This document shows positions 25,119 to 34,033 of a stretch of 64,000 bases of DNA, piece after piece. Within the stretch, counting starts at the first letter, position 1. Each line of letters begins with the position of its first letter. The notes beneath the pieces were generated by a model. It was not told where the DNA came from and did not search any database. It was given only the letters and a program-made list of their open reading frames with translations. Source of the DNA: Hydrocarboniphaga effusa AP103 (lineage in GTDB: Bacteria > Pseudomonadota > Gammaproteobacteria > Nevskiales > Nevskiaceae); contig NZ_AKGD01000004.1 in NCBI RefSeq assembly GCF_000271305.1, positions 678,633 through 742,632 on the forward strand, read 5' to 3'. Made by a program: the position numbers and the translations under genes.

Positions 25119-25136
25119 ACGACCGGCGACGGTCGT
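25119..25136 (+). promoter_or_regulatory. GNRA-loop hairpin two bases before the phoH-like start
   Basis: Perfect 7-bp inverted repeat ACGACCG / CGGTCGT around a GCGA tetraloop, ending two bases before the chosen ATG. No Shine-Dalgarno is seen outside it. It could hide or shape the ribosome binding region, or be a leader element if the GTG at 25166 is the true start. Confidence 0.45.
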
Positions 25137-25138
25137 CC

Positions 25139-26590
25139 ATGCGGTTCCAATCCAAACGGACACTCGTGAAGAAAAAAATCTTCGTACTCGATACCAACGT
25201 GCTCATGCACGATCCGAGCAGCCTGTTCCGCTTCGAGGAACATGACCTGTTCATTCCGATGGTGGTGCTCGAGGAACTCGACGGCCTCAAGAAAGGCACG
25301 TCGGACACCGCACGCACGGCGCGCCAGGTGAGCCGCCAGCTCGACGAGCTGGTCGCCAACAAGAACCACGCGCAAATCGAGAAAGGCCTGCCGATTCCGA
25401 GCGGCATTCGCAAGAACCCCGCGCTCGGCGGCGGCAAGGTCGGCGAGCCCGCGAGTGGTCGCCTGTTCTTCCAGACCACGCCGACCGAAACCAGCCTGCC
25501 CGGCATCCTGCCCGGCAACAAGCCGGACAACAGCATCCTGCTGACCGCGCTCGCGGTGCAGCAGAAGAATCCGGGACGCAAGGTCGCGCTGGTCAGCAAG
25601 GACATCAACCTGCGCCTGAAGGCCGCCATCGTCGGCGTGCACACCGAGGACTATCACAACGACCAGGTTCTCGAAGACCTCGACCTGCTGCCGGCGGGCT
25701 ACACCGAGCTGACCGAAGATTTCTGGCAGACCCACGGCGACAAGATGGAAAGCTGGCAGGACGAGCGCGGTCGCGCCTGCTACAAGCTGCAGGGTCCCGG
25801 CGTGAAGGAGTGGTATTCGAACCAGTTCCTCTACATGGCGGACGGCGACGATCGCGGGCTCGAGCTGAGCGTGCAGTCGATCGACGACGACAAGGCCAAG
25901 CTGCGCGTGATCCGTGACTATCGCGTGGGCAAGACGCCGGTCTGGGGCATCCACGCCAAGAACCGCGAGCAGAATTTCGCGCTCAACCTGCTGCTCGATC
26001 CGGATATCGACTTCGTCACCATTCTCGGCACCGCCGGCACCGGCAAGACGCTGCTGACGCTCGCCGCAGGCCTCGCGCAGGTGCTCGATGAGCCGCGTTA
26101 TCGCGAGATCATCATGACGCGCGTGACCGTGCCGCTCGGCGACGACATCGGTTTTCTGCCCGGCACCGAAGAAGAGAAGATGACGCCCTGGATGGGCGCG
26201 CTGATGGACAACCTCGAAGTGCTCACCCAGCAAGGCAGCGCGGGCGATTGGGAACGAGCGGCCACCAACGATCTGCTGTCCAAGCGCATCAAGATCCGCT
26301 CGCTGAACTTCATGCGCGGCCGCACCTTCCTGAATCGCTTCGTCATCATCGACGAGGCGCAGAACCTCACGTCCAAGCAGATGAAGACGCTGATCACGCG
26401 CTGCGGCCCGGGCAGCAAGATGATCTGCCTCGGCAACCTCACGCAGATCGATACGCCGTATCTGTCGGAGACGACGTCGGGCCTGACCTACGTGGTCGAT
26501 CGCTTCCGCGGCTGGGCGCACGGCGGTCACGTCACCCTGGCCCGCGGCGAGCGCTCTCGCTTGGCCGCGCACGCTTCGGACGTCCTCTGA
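25139..26590 (+). CDS. PIN-domain PhoH-family ATPase (PhoH2/YlaK-like)
   Basis: A 483-residue fusion of an N-terminal PIN ribonuclease domain (LDTNVLMHDPSSLFRF with paired Asp, later an acidic KPDNSILL and VSKDINLR) and a C-terminal PhoH ATPase (Walker A GTAGTGKTLL around residue 300, Walker B FVIIDEAQN). Such proteins act as RNA helicase/ribonucleases in the PhoH2 family. The ATG at 25139 gives MRFQSKRTLVKKKIF; GTG at 25166 (VKKKIFVLDTN) is a real alternative. It is followed 31 bases later by a 110-codon gene. A separate small antitoxin gene like those seen with some phoH2 genes is not apparent upstream. Confidence 0.9.
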   Translation: MRFQSKRTLVKKKIFVLDTNVLMHDPSSLFRFEEHDLFIPMVVLEELDGLKKGTSDTARTARQVSRQLDELVANKNHAQIEKGLPIPSGIRKNPALGGGKVGEPASGRLFFQTTPTETSLPGILPGNKPDNSILLTALAVQQKNPGRKVALVSKDINLRLKAAIVGVHTEDYHNDQVLEDLDLLPAGYTELTEDFWQTHGDKMESWQDERGRACYKLQGPGVKEWYSNQFLYMADGDDRGLELSVQSIDDDKAKLRVIRDYRVGKTPVWGIHAKNREQNFALNLLLDPDIDFVTILGTAGTGKTLLTLAAGLAQVLDEPRYREIIMTRVTVPLGDDIGFLPGTEEEKMTPWMGALMDNLEVLTQQGSAGDWERAATNDLLSKRIKIRSLNFMRGRTFLNRFVIIDEAQNLTSKQMKTLITRCGPGSKMICLGNLTQIDTPYLSETTSGLTYVVDRFRGWAHGGHVTLARGERSRLAAHASDVL

Positions 26591-26621
26591 ACGGCCCCGA
26601 AAATTCTCAGGAATTCGAAGA

Positions 26622-26954
26622 ATGCTCGGCAAGATCGCCAAAGGCATGAAAGACGGAGCCATGGGCCTCGCGCTCAAAAGCTTCTTGAACGACAAGCTCG
26701 GCCGCTACGGCGAAATCGTCGAAGTGCAGATCGATACCGCCAATAGCCGAGTCCAGCTTACCGCTCTGCTAAAGGGTGAAAAGGACACCGTCACTGCAGC
26801 GATCGAACGCTATGAACTCGAGCGCAACGGCGACGATCGCTACATTCGCCTGAAGTCGTTCTCGAGTTCGCGCGAGTGGCTCACGGTGTTGCTCTACGAT
26901 CGGCTCACCGACAAGCAGTTCAAGCTGCCGGCGGCGGTTTCGAGCTTCCTCTGA
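26622..26954 (+). CDS. Conserved-looking small protein of unknown function
   Basis: A 110-residue protein, ATG with an AGGA Shine-Dalgarno, 31 bases after the PhoH-like gene. It has an amphipathic N-terminus (MLGKIAKGMKDGAMGLALKS), then a short alpha/beta region (YGEIVEVQIDTANSRVQLTALLKGE) with a Glu/Arg-rich helix, and ends LPAAVSSFL. No signal peptide or metal motif. The strand pattern VEVQIDTANSRVQLTALL suggests a small lipid- or ligand-binding fold, but I do not recognise the family. Codon use and GC match the neighbours, so I take it as a real gene. Confidence 0.7.
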   Translation: MLGKIAKGMKDGAMGLALKSFLNDKLGRYGEIVEVQIDTANSRVQLTALLKGEKDTVTAAIERYELERNGDDRYIRLKSFSSSREWLTVLLYDRLTDKQFKLPAAVSSFL

Positions 26955-27015
26955 AGCAGGCGGGAAACGGCCCGGCTCAGCGAGGATCCGCAATAGCCCG
27001 GGGGCAGCGCTTTTC

Positions 27016-28383
27016 TCAGAGCGCGTCGATCGCCTGCTCCAGCCGGGCGACCGGCGTGACTTCGATGCCGAGCCTGGCGTTCTTGCGCGGCTTGTTCGCC
27101 TCCGGAACGATGGCGCGCTTGAAACCGTGCTTGGCGGCTTCGATGAGCCGTTCCTCGCCGGCCTGAACCGGGCGGATTTCGCCAGCCAGCCCCACTTCAC
27201 CGAAGACGATGGTGGTGCCCGACACCGGCTGGCCACGGAAGCTCGACAGCGTCGCGAGCAGCAGCGGCAGATCCGCCGCCGGCTCCTGGATGCGCATGCC
27301 GCCGACCACGTTCGCGAACACGTCCTGATCGGACAGTGCGATGCCCGCGTGGCGATGCAGCACGGCCAGCAGCATGTTGAGCCGGTTGCCTTCGAAGCCG
27401 AGCGTCACGCGGCGCGGGCTGCCGATGTGGCTTGCATCGACCAGCGCCTGCACCTCGACGAGCAAAGGCCGGCTGCCCTGGCGCGTCACCGTGATCACCG
27501 AGCCCGAAACGGGTTGCTCGTGCCGTGACAGGAACAGCGCGGACGGATTGCTGACTTCCTTCAGGCCGCCGTCGGTCATCGCGAACACGCCGAGCTCGTT
27601 GACCGCGCCGAAGCGGTTCTTGACGGCGCGCACGATGCGATAGCGGCTGCCGGCGTCGTGCTCGAAGTACAGCACCGTGTCGACCATGTGCTCGAGCACG
27701 CGCGGACCGGCGATGGCTCCCTCCTTGGTCACGTGGCCGACGAGAATCACCGTGGTGTTGCTGGCCTTGGCGAAGCGCACGAGCCGGGCCGCGCACTCGC
27801 GAATCTGCGAGACCGAACCGGGCGCGGAATCCAGGGCCTCGGTGTAAAGCGTCTGGATCGAGTCGATGACGACGAAGCCCGGCCGATGCTGGGTGAGCTG
27901 GTCGAGAATCAGGTCGACGCTGGTCTCGGCGAGCACCGGCAGATCGAGCCTCGGCAAGCCGAGCCGGCTCGCACGCAGGCTGACCTGGGAGAGCGATTCC
28001 TCGCCCGAGACGTAAAGCGTGTCGAGCCGGCCTTCGACCGCGGCGAGCACCTGCAACAGCAGCGTCGACTTGCCGATGCCCGGATCGCCGCCGATCAGGA
28101 TCACCGCGCCCGGCACGATGCCGCCGCCCAGCACGCGGTCCATCTCCGAGAGTCCCGACGACACGCGCGGGGCGTCGTCGGCGCTGACCTCGTGCAGGCG
28201 CTCGATGCGCACTTGGCCGGCGATCGCGGCCCGGCGAGCGGGCGAGCTCGCCTCGGCGACGGTCTCGACGAGCGTGTTCCAGGCTCCGCATTCGGCGCAC
28301 TGCCCGGCCCATTTGGTCGTCTGCGCCCCGCAGGACTGGCAGACGTATCGAACGTTGTTCTTCCTGCTTGCAAGCTTGGTCAC
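27016..28383 (-). CDS. radA: DNA repair protein RadA
   Basis: RecA-like branch-migration helicase in recombinational repair. The 455-residue protein has an N-terminal C4 zinc finger (CQSCGAQ, CAECGAW), Walker A GGDPGIGKSTLL near residue 95, the RadA-specific KNRFG motif (KNRFGAVNELGVF), and a C-terminal Lon-protease-like domain with PAADLPLLLATLSSF. The start is GTG (MTKLASRKNN) with AGGGG five bases upstream. It is convergent to the small gene at 26622 and divergent from the PP2C gene. Confidence 0.96.
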   Translation of the reverse strand: MTKLASRKNNVRYVCQSCGAQTTKWAGQCAECGAWNTLVETVAEASSPARRAAIAGQVRIERLHEVSADDAPRVSSGLSEMDRVLGGGIVPGAVILIGGDPGIGKSTLLLQVLAAVEGRLDTLYVSGEESLSQVSLRASRLGLPRLDLPVLAETSVDLILDQLTQHRPGFVVIDSIQTLYTEALDSAPGSVSQIRECAARLVRFAKASNTTVILVGHVTKEGAIAGPRVLEHMVDTVLYFEHDAGSRYRIVRAVKNRFGAVNELGVFAMTDGGLKEVSNPSALFLSRHEQPVSGSVITVTRQGSRPLLVEVQALVDASHIGSPRRVTLGFEGNRLNMLLAVLHRHAGIALSDQDVFANVVGGMRIQEPAADLPLLLATLSSFRGQPVSGTTIVFGEVGLAGEIRPVQAGEERLIEAAKHGFKRAIVPEANKPRKNARLGIEVTPVARLEQAIDAL

Positions 28384-28564
28384 GCTAACCCCTGATTTTG
28401 TTGGCCGATCGACAGCCCGCGTGGGTGATCTTCACGTATTCCGGCCCCGATGGATTTTTGTAGTATGGCGCGGTCCGGCGGCCGCCGACCTCGAGGCGCT
28501 TCGGCCGGCTGCCTCCGCCGCCGTTGACGACATCCCTTCTCCCCAGGACGAGAACCTCGAGTCG

Positions 28565-29386
28565 ATGCCGCTGAACTACCAGCTCACGACCCATCTGGCC
28601 ACCGAGGTCGGAAACGTCCGCACCAACAACGAGGATTCGCTCACCCAGGACGTCTCGCTCGGCCTGCTCGTACTCGCCGACGGCATGGGCGGCTACAACG
28701 CCGGCGAAGTCGCGAGCGCGATCACCACGGCCACCATCCTGCAGGTCATGCGCGCCCAGCTGCCCAAAATCGGTTCGGGCGAGCGCGATCCGGCCACCGG
28801 ATACCGGCGCGAATCGGCCCTGCTCAAGAGCGCGGTCGAAACCGCGCACCAGGCCGTGCTCTCGCGCGCCTCGATCGACCCGAGCTGCACGGGCATGGGC
28901 ACCACAGTGGTCGCGCTGCTGATCCATCGCGGGCTCGTGACGATCGCGCACGTCGGCGACTCGCGCGCCTATCGCTACCGCGCCGGTAAGCTTGCGCAGA
29001 TCACGCGCGACCATTCGCTGCTCGAAGAGCTCATCGCAAGCGGCCAGTATTCGCGCGAAGACGCGTCCCGGTTCGTACGCAAGAACATCGTCACGCGGGC
29101 GCTCGGCGTGGACGCCGAGATCAACATCGACATCATCGAAGAGCCCGCGCAGATCGGCGATCTGTACCTGCTCTGCTCGGACGGGCTCACCGACATGACG
29201 AGCGACGAGCAGATTCAGCAGATCATGGAGATTCGCGGCTTCAAGCTCGACCTGCTGGCGCGCGCGCTCGTGAACCTGGCGTTGCAGGGCGGCGGCAAGG
29301 ACAATATCTCGGTCGCCCTCGCCCGCCTCGAACCGGGCCCGCCGTCGAATCGCCCGTTGCTGCAGAAGCTCAAGGACTGGTTCTAG
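28565..29386 (+). CDS. PP2C-family protein serine/threonine phosphatase
   Basis: A 273-residue soluble phosphatase with all PP2C metal motifs: ADGMGGYNAGEVAS, GMGTTVVALL, AHVGDSRAYRYR, LCSDGLTDM and GGKDNISVAL. It has no transmembrane segment and ends shortly after the catalytic domain (QKLKDWF). The ATG is preceded by no strong Shine-Dalgarno; a longer in-frame extension into the radA leader looks non-coding. No cognate Ser/Thr kinase or FHA gene is adjacent, so partners are unknown. PppA/Stp1-like enzymes of this kind dephosphorylate kinases, EF-Tu or secretion regulators. Confidence 0.9.
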   Translation: MPLNYQLTTHLATEVGNVRTNNEDSLTQDVSLGLLVLADGMGGYNAGEVASAITTATILQVMRAQLPKIGSGERDPATGYRRESALLKSAVETAHQAVLSRASIDPSCTGMGTTVVALLIHRGLVTIAHVGDSRAYRYRAGKLAQITRDHSLLEELIASGQYSREDASRFVRKNIVTRALGVDAEINIDIIEEPAQIGDLYLLCSDGLTDMTSDEQIQQIMEIRGFKLDLLARALVNLALQGGGKDNISVALARLEPGPPSNRPLLQKLKDWF

Positions 29387-29401
29387 CCGCCGCCCCGGCG
29401 C

Positions 29402-30493
29402 TCAGGCCGCCGGATCGACGTACTCGAACTGCACCCGGTTGGTCAGGCCGCAGAACAACTCGTAGGCCAGGGTGCCCGCATGTTCGGCGACGATTTCGGC
29501 CGGAGCATGCTCACCCCAGAGCACCACTTCATCGCCGATCCGGGCCTGCGGAGCCGCGCGCAGATCGAGCGTGATCATGTCCATCGAAACGCGCCCCGCG
29601 ATCGTCGCCGGACGGCCGGCCACCTGCACAGGCGCTCCGCTCGCGAGGCTGCGAGGAATGCCATCCGCATAGCCGACCGCGGCCACGCCGATCTTCATCG
29701 TCTCCGGGCAGCGATACGACGCGCCGTAGCCGATCGCGCTGCCGGCCGGATACTCGCGGATCGCGATCAGCCGGCTCGTCAGCGTCAGTGCCGGCCGCAG
29801 GCCGAGAGCGCGCCCGGTCTTGCCGGGCAGCGGACTCGCGCCGTAGAGCATGAGCCCGGGGCGCACCCAGTCGCGGCGGGCCTGCTGCCAGGCCAGCAGG
29901 CCCGCCGAATTGGCGATCGAACGCGCACCGGCAATACCCGCGAGCGTGATGTCGAAAGCCTCGATCTGCTCGACCGTCGCGGACACCTCGGGCTCGTCGG
30001 CACGCGCCAGATGCGTCATCCAACCGCAGAAACGCCAGCTGCGATTGCGTTGCAGCACCTGCCGCAGTTTCGGCACCGCCGACAACGGAAACCCGAGCCG
30101 GTGCATGCCGCTGTCGAGCTTGAACCAGACCTGCAGCGTCGCGCCCTGCGGCATGCGCTCGAGCAGCTCGATCTGCCAGAAATCGTTGACGACGATCTGC
30201 AGGCCTTCGTAGGCGGCAAGTGTGGCTTCCTCGGCGCTCAGGATGCCTTCGAGCAGCGCGATCGGCGCGCGGATGTGCGCCTCGCGCAACTGCTGGGCCT
30301 CCTGCATGCAGGCGACCGCGAGCGCATCGATGCCGGCGGCTTCGAGCGTGCGCGCGACCGGCACCGCGCCGTGACCGTACGCATCGGCCTTCACCGCGCC
30401 CATGACACACGAGTTCGGGGCGTAGCGGCGAACCTGCGCGAGGTTGTGGCGGATGGCAGCCAGATTCACCGTCGCCACGGCGCGCTGGTTCAT
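29402..30493 (-). CDS. alr: Alanine racemase
   Basis: PLP enzyme making D-alanine for peptidoglycan. The 363 residues match the family. The PLP lysine is Lys35 in GAVKADAYGHG, the second-face catalytic Tyr is in IGYGASYRC, and the substrate-binding region VSMDMITLDL is present. The start ATG overlaps the dnaB stop (ATGA), a coupling seen in other gammaproteobacteria, which keep dnaB and alr adjacent. Confidence 0.96.
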   Translation of the reverse strand: MNQRAVATVNLAAIRHNLAQVRRYAPNSCVMGAVKADAYGHGAVPVARTLEAAGIDALAVACMQEAQQLREAHIRAPIALLEGILSAEEATLAAYEGLQIVVNDFWQIELLERMPQGATLQVWFKLDSGMHRLGFPLSAVPKLRQVLQRNRSWRFCGWMTHLARADEPEVSATVEQIEAFDITLAGIAGARSIANSAGLLAWQQARRDWVRPGLMLYGASPLPGKTGRALGLRPALTLTSRLIAIREYPAGSAIGYGASYRCPETMKIGVAAVGYADGIPRSLASGAPVQVAGRPATIAGRVSMDMITLDLRAAPQARIGDEVVLWGEHAPAEIVAEHAGTLAYELFCGLTNRVQFEYVDPAA

Positions 30494-31842
30494 TCCTCGT
30501 AGTCCGCCACCGCGAACGGCTGCCGCGGATTTTCGAAGCGCGTGTACTGGCCGTGGAATTCGAGCGGAACCGTGCCGAGCGGGCCGTTACGCTGCTTGGC
30601 GATGATGACTTCGGCCTGGGTGTCGTCGCTGGTCTTGTTGTAGACCCAGTCGCGATAGATGAACACCACCAGGTCGGCGTCCTGCTCGATACCGCCCGAT
30701 TCACGCAGGTCGGCCATGCGCGGGCGCTTGTTGTCGCGCTGCTCGACGCCGCGGTTGAGCTGCGAGAGCGCGATGATCGGCAGCTTGAGCTCCTTGGCCA
30801 GCGCCTTGAGGCTGCGCGAAATTTCCGAAATTTCGCCGGTGCGGTTGTCCTTGGTGCCCGGCACCTGCATGAGCTGGATGTAGTCCACCACGATGAGCTT
30901 GAGGTTCGTGCGCATCGCCAGGCGCCGCGCGCGCGCGCGCAGGTCGTTCGGCGACAGCGCGCCGGTCTCGTCGATGAACATCGGCGCTTCGCGCAGCCGG
31001 TTGATGGTCCAGGTGAGCTGGTCCATCTCCTGGTCGGATAGTTCGCCCGAACGCAGTTTCTGCATCGGAATGCCGCCGCGCGAGGAAATCACGCGGTAGC
31101 CGATCTGCTCGGCCGACATTTCCATGCTGAAGATCGCCACGCCCTCCTTGCGCTCGAAGGCGACGTACTCGGCGATGTTCACGGCCAGCGTGGTCTTGCC
31201 CATCGACGGACGTGCCGCGAGGATCATGAGATCGCCCTCGCCCAGGCCGCTGGTCTTGTTGTCGAACTCGACGAAGCCGGTCGGCAGGCCCGCGGTGCCC
31301 TGCGGATTGTCGCGCACCGACGAAATGCGTTCGAACACGCCCGCCATGATCGCCGGCATGTCGAAGTAGCTGCTCTGAGCACGAGTGCCGCGCTCGCGGA
31401 TCTTGAAGACCTTCTGCTCGGCGATGTCGATGAGCTCCTGCGGCTGGCGCCCTTCGGCGCGAAAGCCCAGGTCGCTGATGTCCTGGCCGGCCGCGATCAG
31501 GCTGCGCAGTACCGAACGCTCGCGCACGATGTCCGCGTAGGCCACGATGTTCGCCGCGCTCGGCGTATCGGCCGCGAGCGTGCCGAGATACGACAGGCCA
31601 CCGGCCTCCTCGAGCTTCTCCTGCGTGCGCAGATGCTCGGCCAGCGTCACGAAGTCGCAGGGTTTGCCGAAGCCGATCAGATCGCAGATCGCCTTGTAGA
31701 TCAGCTGGTGATCGACACGGTAGAAATCGGCCTCGCTGAGCCGATCGGCGAGCTCGTTCCAGGCGCGGTTGTCCAGCAGCAGGCCGCCGAGTACGGACTG
31801 CTCAGCCTCGATGGAATACGGGGGCTGCTTGGGATCGGGCAT
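30490..31842 (-). CDS. dnaB: Replicative DNA helicase DnaB
   Basis: Hexameric 5'-3' helicase at the replication fork. The start MPDPKQPPYSIEAEQSVLGG gives 450 residues. The N-terminal helical domain has LLDNRAWNELADRL. The RecA-like domain has Walker A ILAARPSMGKTTLAVNIAEY, DYIQLMQVPG and the arginine-finger region LRESGGIEQDADLVVFIYRD. No intein is present. A strong terminator separates it from the ribosomal operon upstream. Confidence 0.97.
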   Translation of the reverse strand: MPDPKQPPYSIEAEQSVLGGLLLDNRAWNELADRLSEADFYRVDHQLIYKAICDLIGFGKPCDFVTLAEHLRTQEKLEEAGGLSYLGTLAADTPSAANIVAYADIVRERSVLRSLIAAGQDISDLGFRAEGRQPQELIDIAEQKVFKIRERGTRAQSSYFDMPAIMAGVFERISSVRDNPQGTAGLPTGFVEFDNKTSGLGEGDLMILAARPSMGKTTLAVNIAEYVAFERKEGVAIFSMEMSAEQIGYRVISSRGGIPMQKLRSGELSDQEMDQLTWTINRLREAPMFIDETGALSPNDLRARARRLAMRTNLKLIVVDYIQLMQVPGTKDNRTGEISEISRSLKALAKELKLPIIALSQLNRGVEQRDNKRPRMADLRESGGIEQDADLVVFIYRDWVYNKTSDDTQAEVIIAKQRNGPLGTVPLEFHGQYTRFENPRQPFAVADYEE

Positions 31843-31863
31843 CGCGATTGTGTACCAGAACAA

Positions 31864-31892
31864 ATAAAAACGGCCCGCTGAGCGGGCCGTTT
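31864..31892 (-). terminator. Intrinsic terminator after rplI
   Basis: 11-bp stem, arms 31868-31878 and 31882-31892, with a TCA loop, followed on the minus strand by TTTTTATTTG. Ends the rpsF-rpsR-rplI operon 22 bases before the dnaB start. Confidence 0.9.
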
Positions 31893-31923
31893 AGTCTACT
31901 AGTCGTTGGCCAGAAAAAGCCGA

Positions 31924-32376
31924 TCAGGCCTTTTCTTCCTCGACCACGACCGTCAGGCTGGTTTCGACTTCGCTGTGCAGGCGCACGGCGATGTCGTAGC
32001 TGCCGGTCTGGCGGATCGGGCCGTCGACCAGATCCAGCTCGCTCTTCTCGACGGACAAGCCGAGCAGTTCGGCGGCGCGCACGATTTCGGCCGGACCGAC
32101 CGAGCCGTAGAGCTTGCCTTCGTCCGACGCCAGTGCCTTGACCTTGATGGTCTTGCCGGCGAGCTTTTCGGCGCGCAGCTTGGCGGCGTTGAGCGAATCC
32201 TGCGACTTCTTCACGAGTTCGGCCTTGCGCTCTTCGAATACCTTGCGGTTGCCTTCGGTCGCCGACAGCGCGATGCCCTTCGGCAGCAGGAAGTTGCGGC
32301 CGTAGCCCGGTGCAACCTTGACCACGTCGCCGAGGTCGCCGAGATTCTTCACTTTCTCAAGCAGAATGACTTGCAT
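31924..32376 (-). CDS. rplI: 50S ribosomal protein L9
   Basis: A 150-residue protein with the N-terminal domain MQVILLEKVKNLGDLGDVVKV and GYGRNFLLPKG, a long connecting helix, and the C-terminal domain with LYGSVGPAEI. Typical length and last gene of the rpsF-rpsR-rplI operon. Confidence 0.97.
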   Translation of the reverse strand: MQVILLEKVKNLGDLGDVVKVAPGYGRNFLLPKGIALSATEGNRKVFEERKAELVKKSQDSLNAAKLRAEKLAGKTIKVKALASDEGKLYGSVGPAEIVRAAELLGLSVEKSELDLVDGPIRQTGSYDIAVRLHSEVETSLTVVVEEEKA

Positions 32377-32391
32377 GGTTGTCGTGGCCTC

Positions 32392-32658
32392 TTATTCGTG
32401 CTTATCGGTGTACGGCAGCAGGGCCAGGAAACGGGCCTGCTTGATCGCGACCGCGAGCTGGCGCTGATAGCGCGTGCGCGTGCCGGTGATGCGGGCCGGA
32501 ACGATCTTGCCGTTCTCGCCGATGTAGCCCTTGAGCATCGCCAGATCCTTGTAGTCGATCGGCGCGGCCTTGTCCGAGCTGAATTTGCAGGACTTCTTGC
32601 GACGGAAGAAACGGCCGCCGGAGCCGCCACCGCCACCTTCTTTACGTTCGAAAGCCAT
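32392..32658 (-). CDS. rpsR: 30S ribosomal protein S18
   Basis: An 88-residue protein. After a Gly-rich N-terminus it reads FFRRKKSCKFSS, IDYKDLAMLKGYIGENGKI and RITGTRTRYQRQLAVAIKQA, the S18 signature. The ATG overlaps the rpsF stop by one base. The gene priB, found between rpsF and rpsR in enterics, is absent. Confidence 0.97.
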   Translation of the reverse strand: MAFERKEGGGGGSGGRFFRRKKSCKFSSDKAAPIDYKDLAMLKGYIGENGKIVPARITGTRTRYQRQLAVAIKQARFLALLPYTDKHE

Positions 32659-33071
32659 TAGACGCTCTCCTCGGTGGCTTCGGCATCTTCGGTCGCGAGC
32701 GGGTTCACGGTGTCGTCGCGGCGGGACTTGTACTCGGGCTTCTTGTCTTCTTCCGGAGCCTTGAACAGCGGCGACTGCGCGGTTTCGGCGGCGTCCTTCT
32801 TGATGATCAGCTTGCGGATCACGGCGTCGTTGAACTTGAACGCGCTCTCGAGTTCGGCAAGAACCTTTTCCGAGCACTCGACGTTGAGCAGCACGTAGTG
32901 CGCCTTGTGCAGCTTGGCGATCGGGTAAGCCAGCTGACGGCGGCCCCAATCTTCGAGACGGTGGATCTGGCCACCATCGCCTTCCACCATCGCCTTGTAA
33001 CGCTCCGTCATGGCCGGAACCTGATCGCTCTGGTCCGGATGCACCATGACTACGATTTCGTAGTGACGCAT
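32658..33071 (-). CDS. rpsF: 30S ribosomal protein S6
   Basis: A 137-residue protein starting MRHYEIVVMVHPDQSDQVP, with EDWGRRQLAYPIAKLHKAHY and NDAVIRKLIIKK. A charged, acidic C-terminal tail (EEDKKPEYKSRRDD..., ATEESV) extends it. E. coli RimK adds glutamates to the S6 tail; this tail already carries several. An in-frame extension upstream was rejected. Confidence 0.97.
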   Translation of the reverse strand: MRHYEIVVMVHPDQSDQVPAMTERYKAMVEGDGGQIHRLEDWGRRQLAYPIAKLHKAHYVLLNVECSEKVLAELESAFKFNDAVIRKLIIKKDAAETAQSPLFKAPEEDKKPEYKSRRDDTVNPLATEDAEATEESV

Positions 33072-33224
33072 TCGTTTGTACTCCTGACTATGGATGTCGG
33101 CCGGAAACTGATGCACTTCCGGCCAGGACAGTCCCCCGCAGGATGCGGTGGGACAGCGCCTCGCAGCCGTGGGCGGCGACGAGGGGGCGCGAATCCTAAC
33201 GGAAAGCCGCCGGAGCGGCAATGC

Positions 33225-33965
33225 TCAGCGCTTCTTGCCACTGCGCTGGCGGAAAGCCTCGTAGAGGCAGACAGCGGCGGCCACCGAGACGTTGAGGCTC
33301 TCGATCTTGCCGAGCATCGGAATCTTCACGAGTCGATCGCAGGTCTCGCGCGTGAGCCGGCGCATCCCCTCTCCTTCGGCGCCCATGACGAGCACGAGCG
33401 GGCCGGTGAGGTCGGCTTCGTAAAGCGTTTCGGTGGCTTCGCCGGCCAAGCCGGTGAGCCAATAGCCTCTTTCCTTGAGCTTATCCAGGGCGCGCGACAG
33501 GTTGGTCACCGCGATCACCGGCACGCGCTCAGCCGAGCCAGCTGCCGCCTTCAAGGCAACCGCCGTCAGGCTCGCGGCACGATCCTTCGGAATGATCACT
33601 GCCGTCGCGCCCACCGCTTCGGCCGTGCGCAGGCAGGCGCCGAGGTTGTGCGGATCCTGCACGCCGTCGAGCGCGAGGAACAACCGATCCGGTGAGGCAG
33701 GAGCGTCCAGCGCATCCTCGCCGGTGAATTCGCGCGCCGGAATCAAGGCGAGCACGCCTTGGTGACGAAGCTCGGGCGCCTTGATATCGAGATCGGAGCG
33801 CGAAACCGTGCGAACCGGTACCGAGTGCTCGCGAGCCAGCGCGATCAAGCGCCGGGCGCGATCGTCCTGACGGGTATCGGAAAGCAAGATTTCGTAGGGT
33901 TTGGTAGCGCCGTCTTCGAGCGCCGCCATCACGGCGTGGAAGCCGCCGATGTATTGGTCTGCCAT
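33225..33965 (-). CDS. rlmB: 23S rRNA 2'-O-methyltransferase RlmB (SpoU family)
   Basis: A 246-residue SPOUT methyltransferase that in E. coli methylates Gm2251 of 23S rRNA. The N-terminal substrate-binding domain starts MADQYIGGFHAVMAALED. The knotted catalytic domain has the three SpoU motifs: LDGVQDPHNLGACLRTAEAVGA, VLVMGAEGEGMRRLT and IPMLGKIESLNVSVAAAV. It lies after rnr and the OmpA-like gene, matching the rnr-rlmB pairing of E. coli, but a strong terminator intervenes here. Confidence 0.94.
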   Translation of the reverse strand: MADQYIGGFHAVMAALEDGATKPYEILLSDTRQDDRARRLIALAREHSVPVRTVSRSDLDIKAPELRHQGVLALIPAREFTGEDALDAPASPDRLFLALDGVQDPHNLGACLRTAEAVGATAVIIPKDRAASLTAVALKAAAGSAERVPVIAVTNLSRALDKLKERGYWLTGLAGEATETLYEADLTGPLVLVMGAEGEGMRRLTRETCDRLVKIPMLGKIESLNVSVAAAVCLYEAFRQRSGKKR

Positions 33966-33984
33966 AGGCGCGGCATTCTACGCG

Positions 33985-34018
33985 CAAAGAAAAAGGCGCT
34001 TAAGCGCCTTTTTCTTTG
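33985..34018 (-). terminator. Perfect 34-bp palindromic terminator before rlmB
   Basis: Two 17-base arms (33985-34001 and 34002-34018) with no unpaired spacer, so the hairpin must open a few bases at the tip. A-rich and T-rich ends give a U-tract on both strands, so it could work in either direction. It ends the rnr/OmpA-like transcript. Confidence 0.85.
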
Positions 34019-34033
34019 CCGCAGCAGCTCGGA

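Noticed and set aside
24059..26695. Minus-strand open frame of 878 codons across gcvR, bcp and the PhoH-like gene
   Set aside because: It crosses three recognisable plus-strand genes and its product is low-complexity shadow sequence.
25139..26954. PIN domain as half of a toxin-antitoxin pair
   Set aside because: The PIN domain is fused to a PhoH ATPase, and no small VapB-like antitoxin gene with a DNA-binding motif is next to it. The downstream 110-codon gene does not look like an antitoxin, though a functional link is left open.
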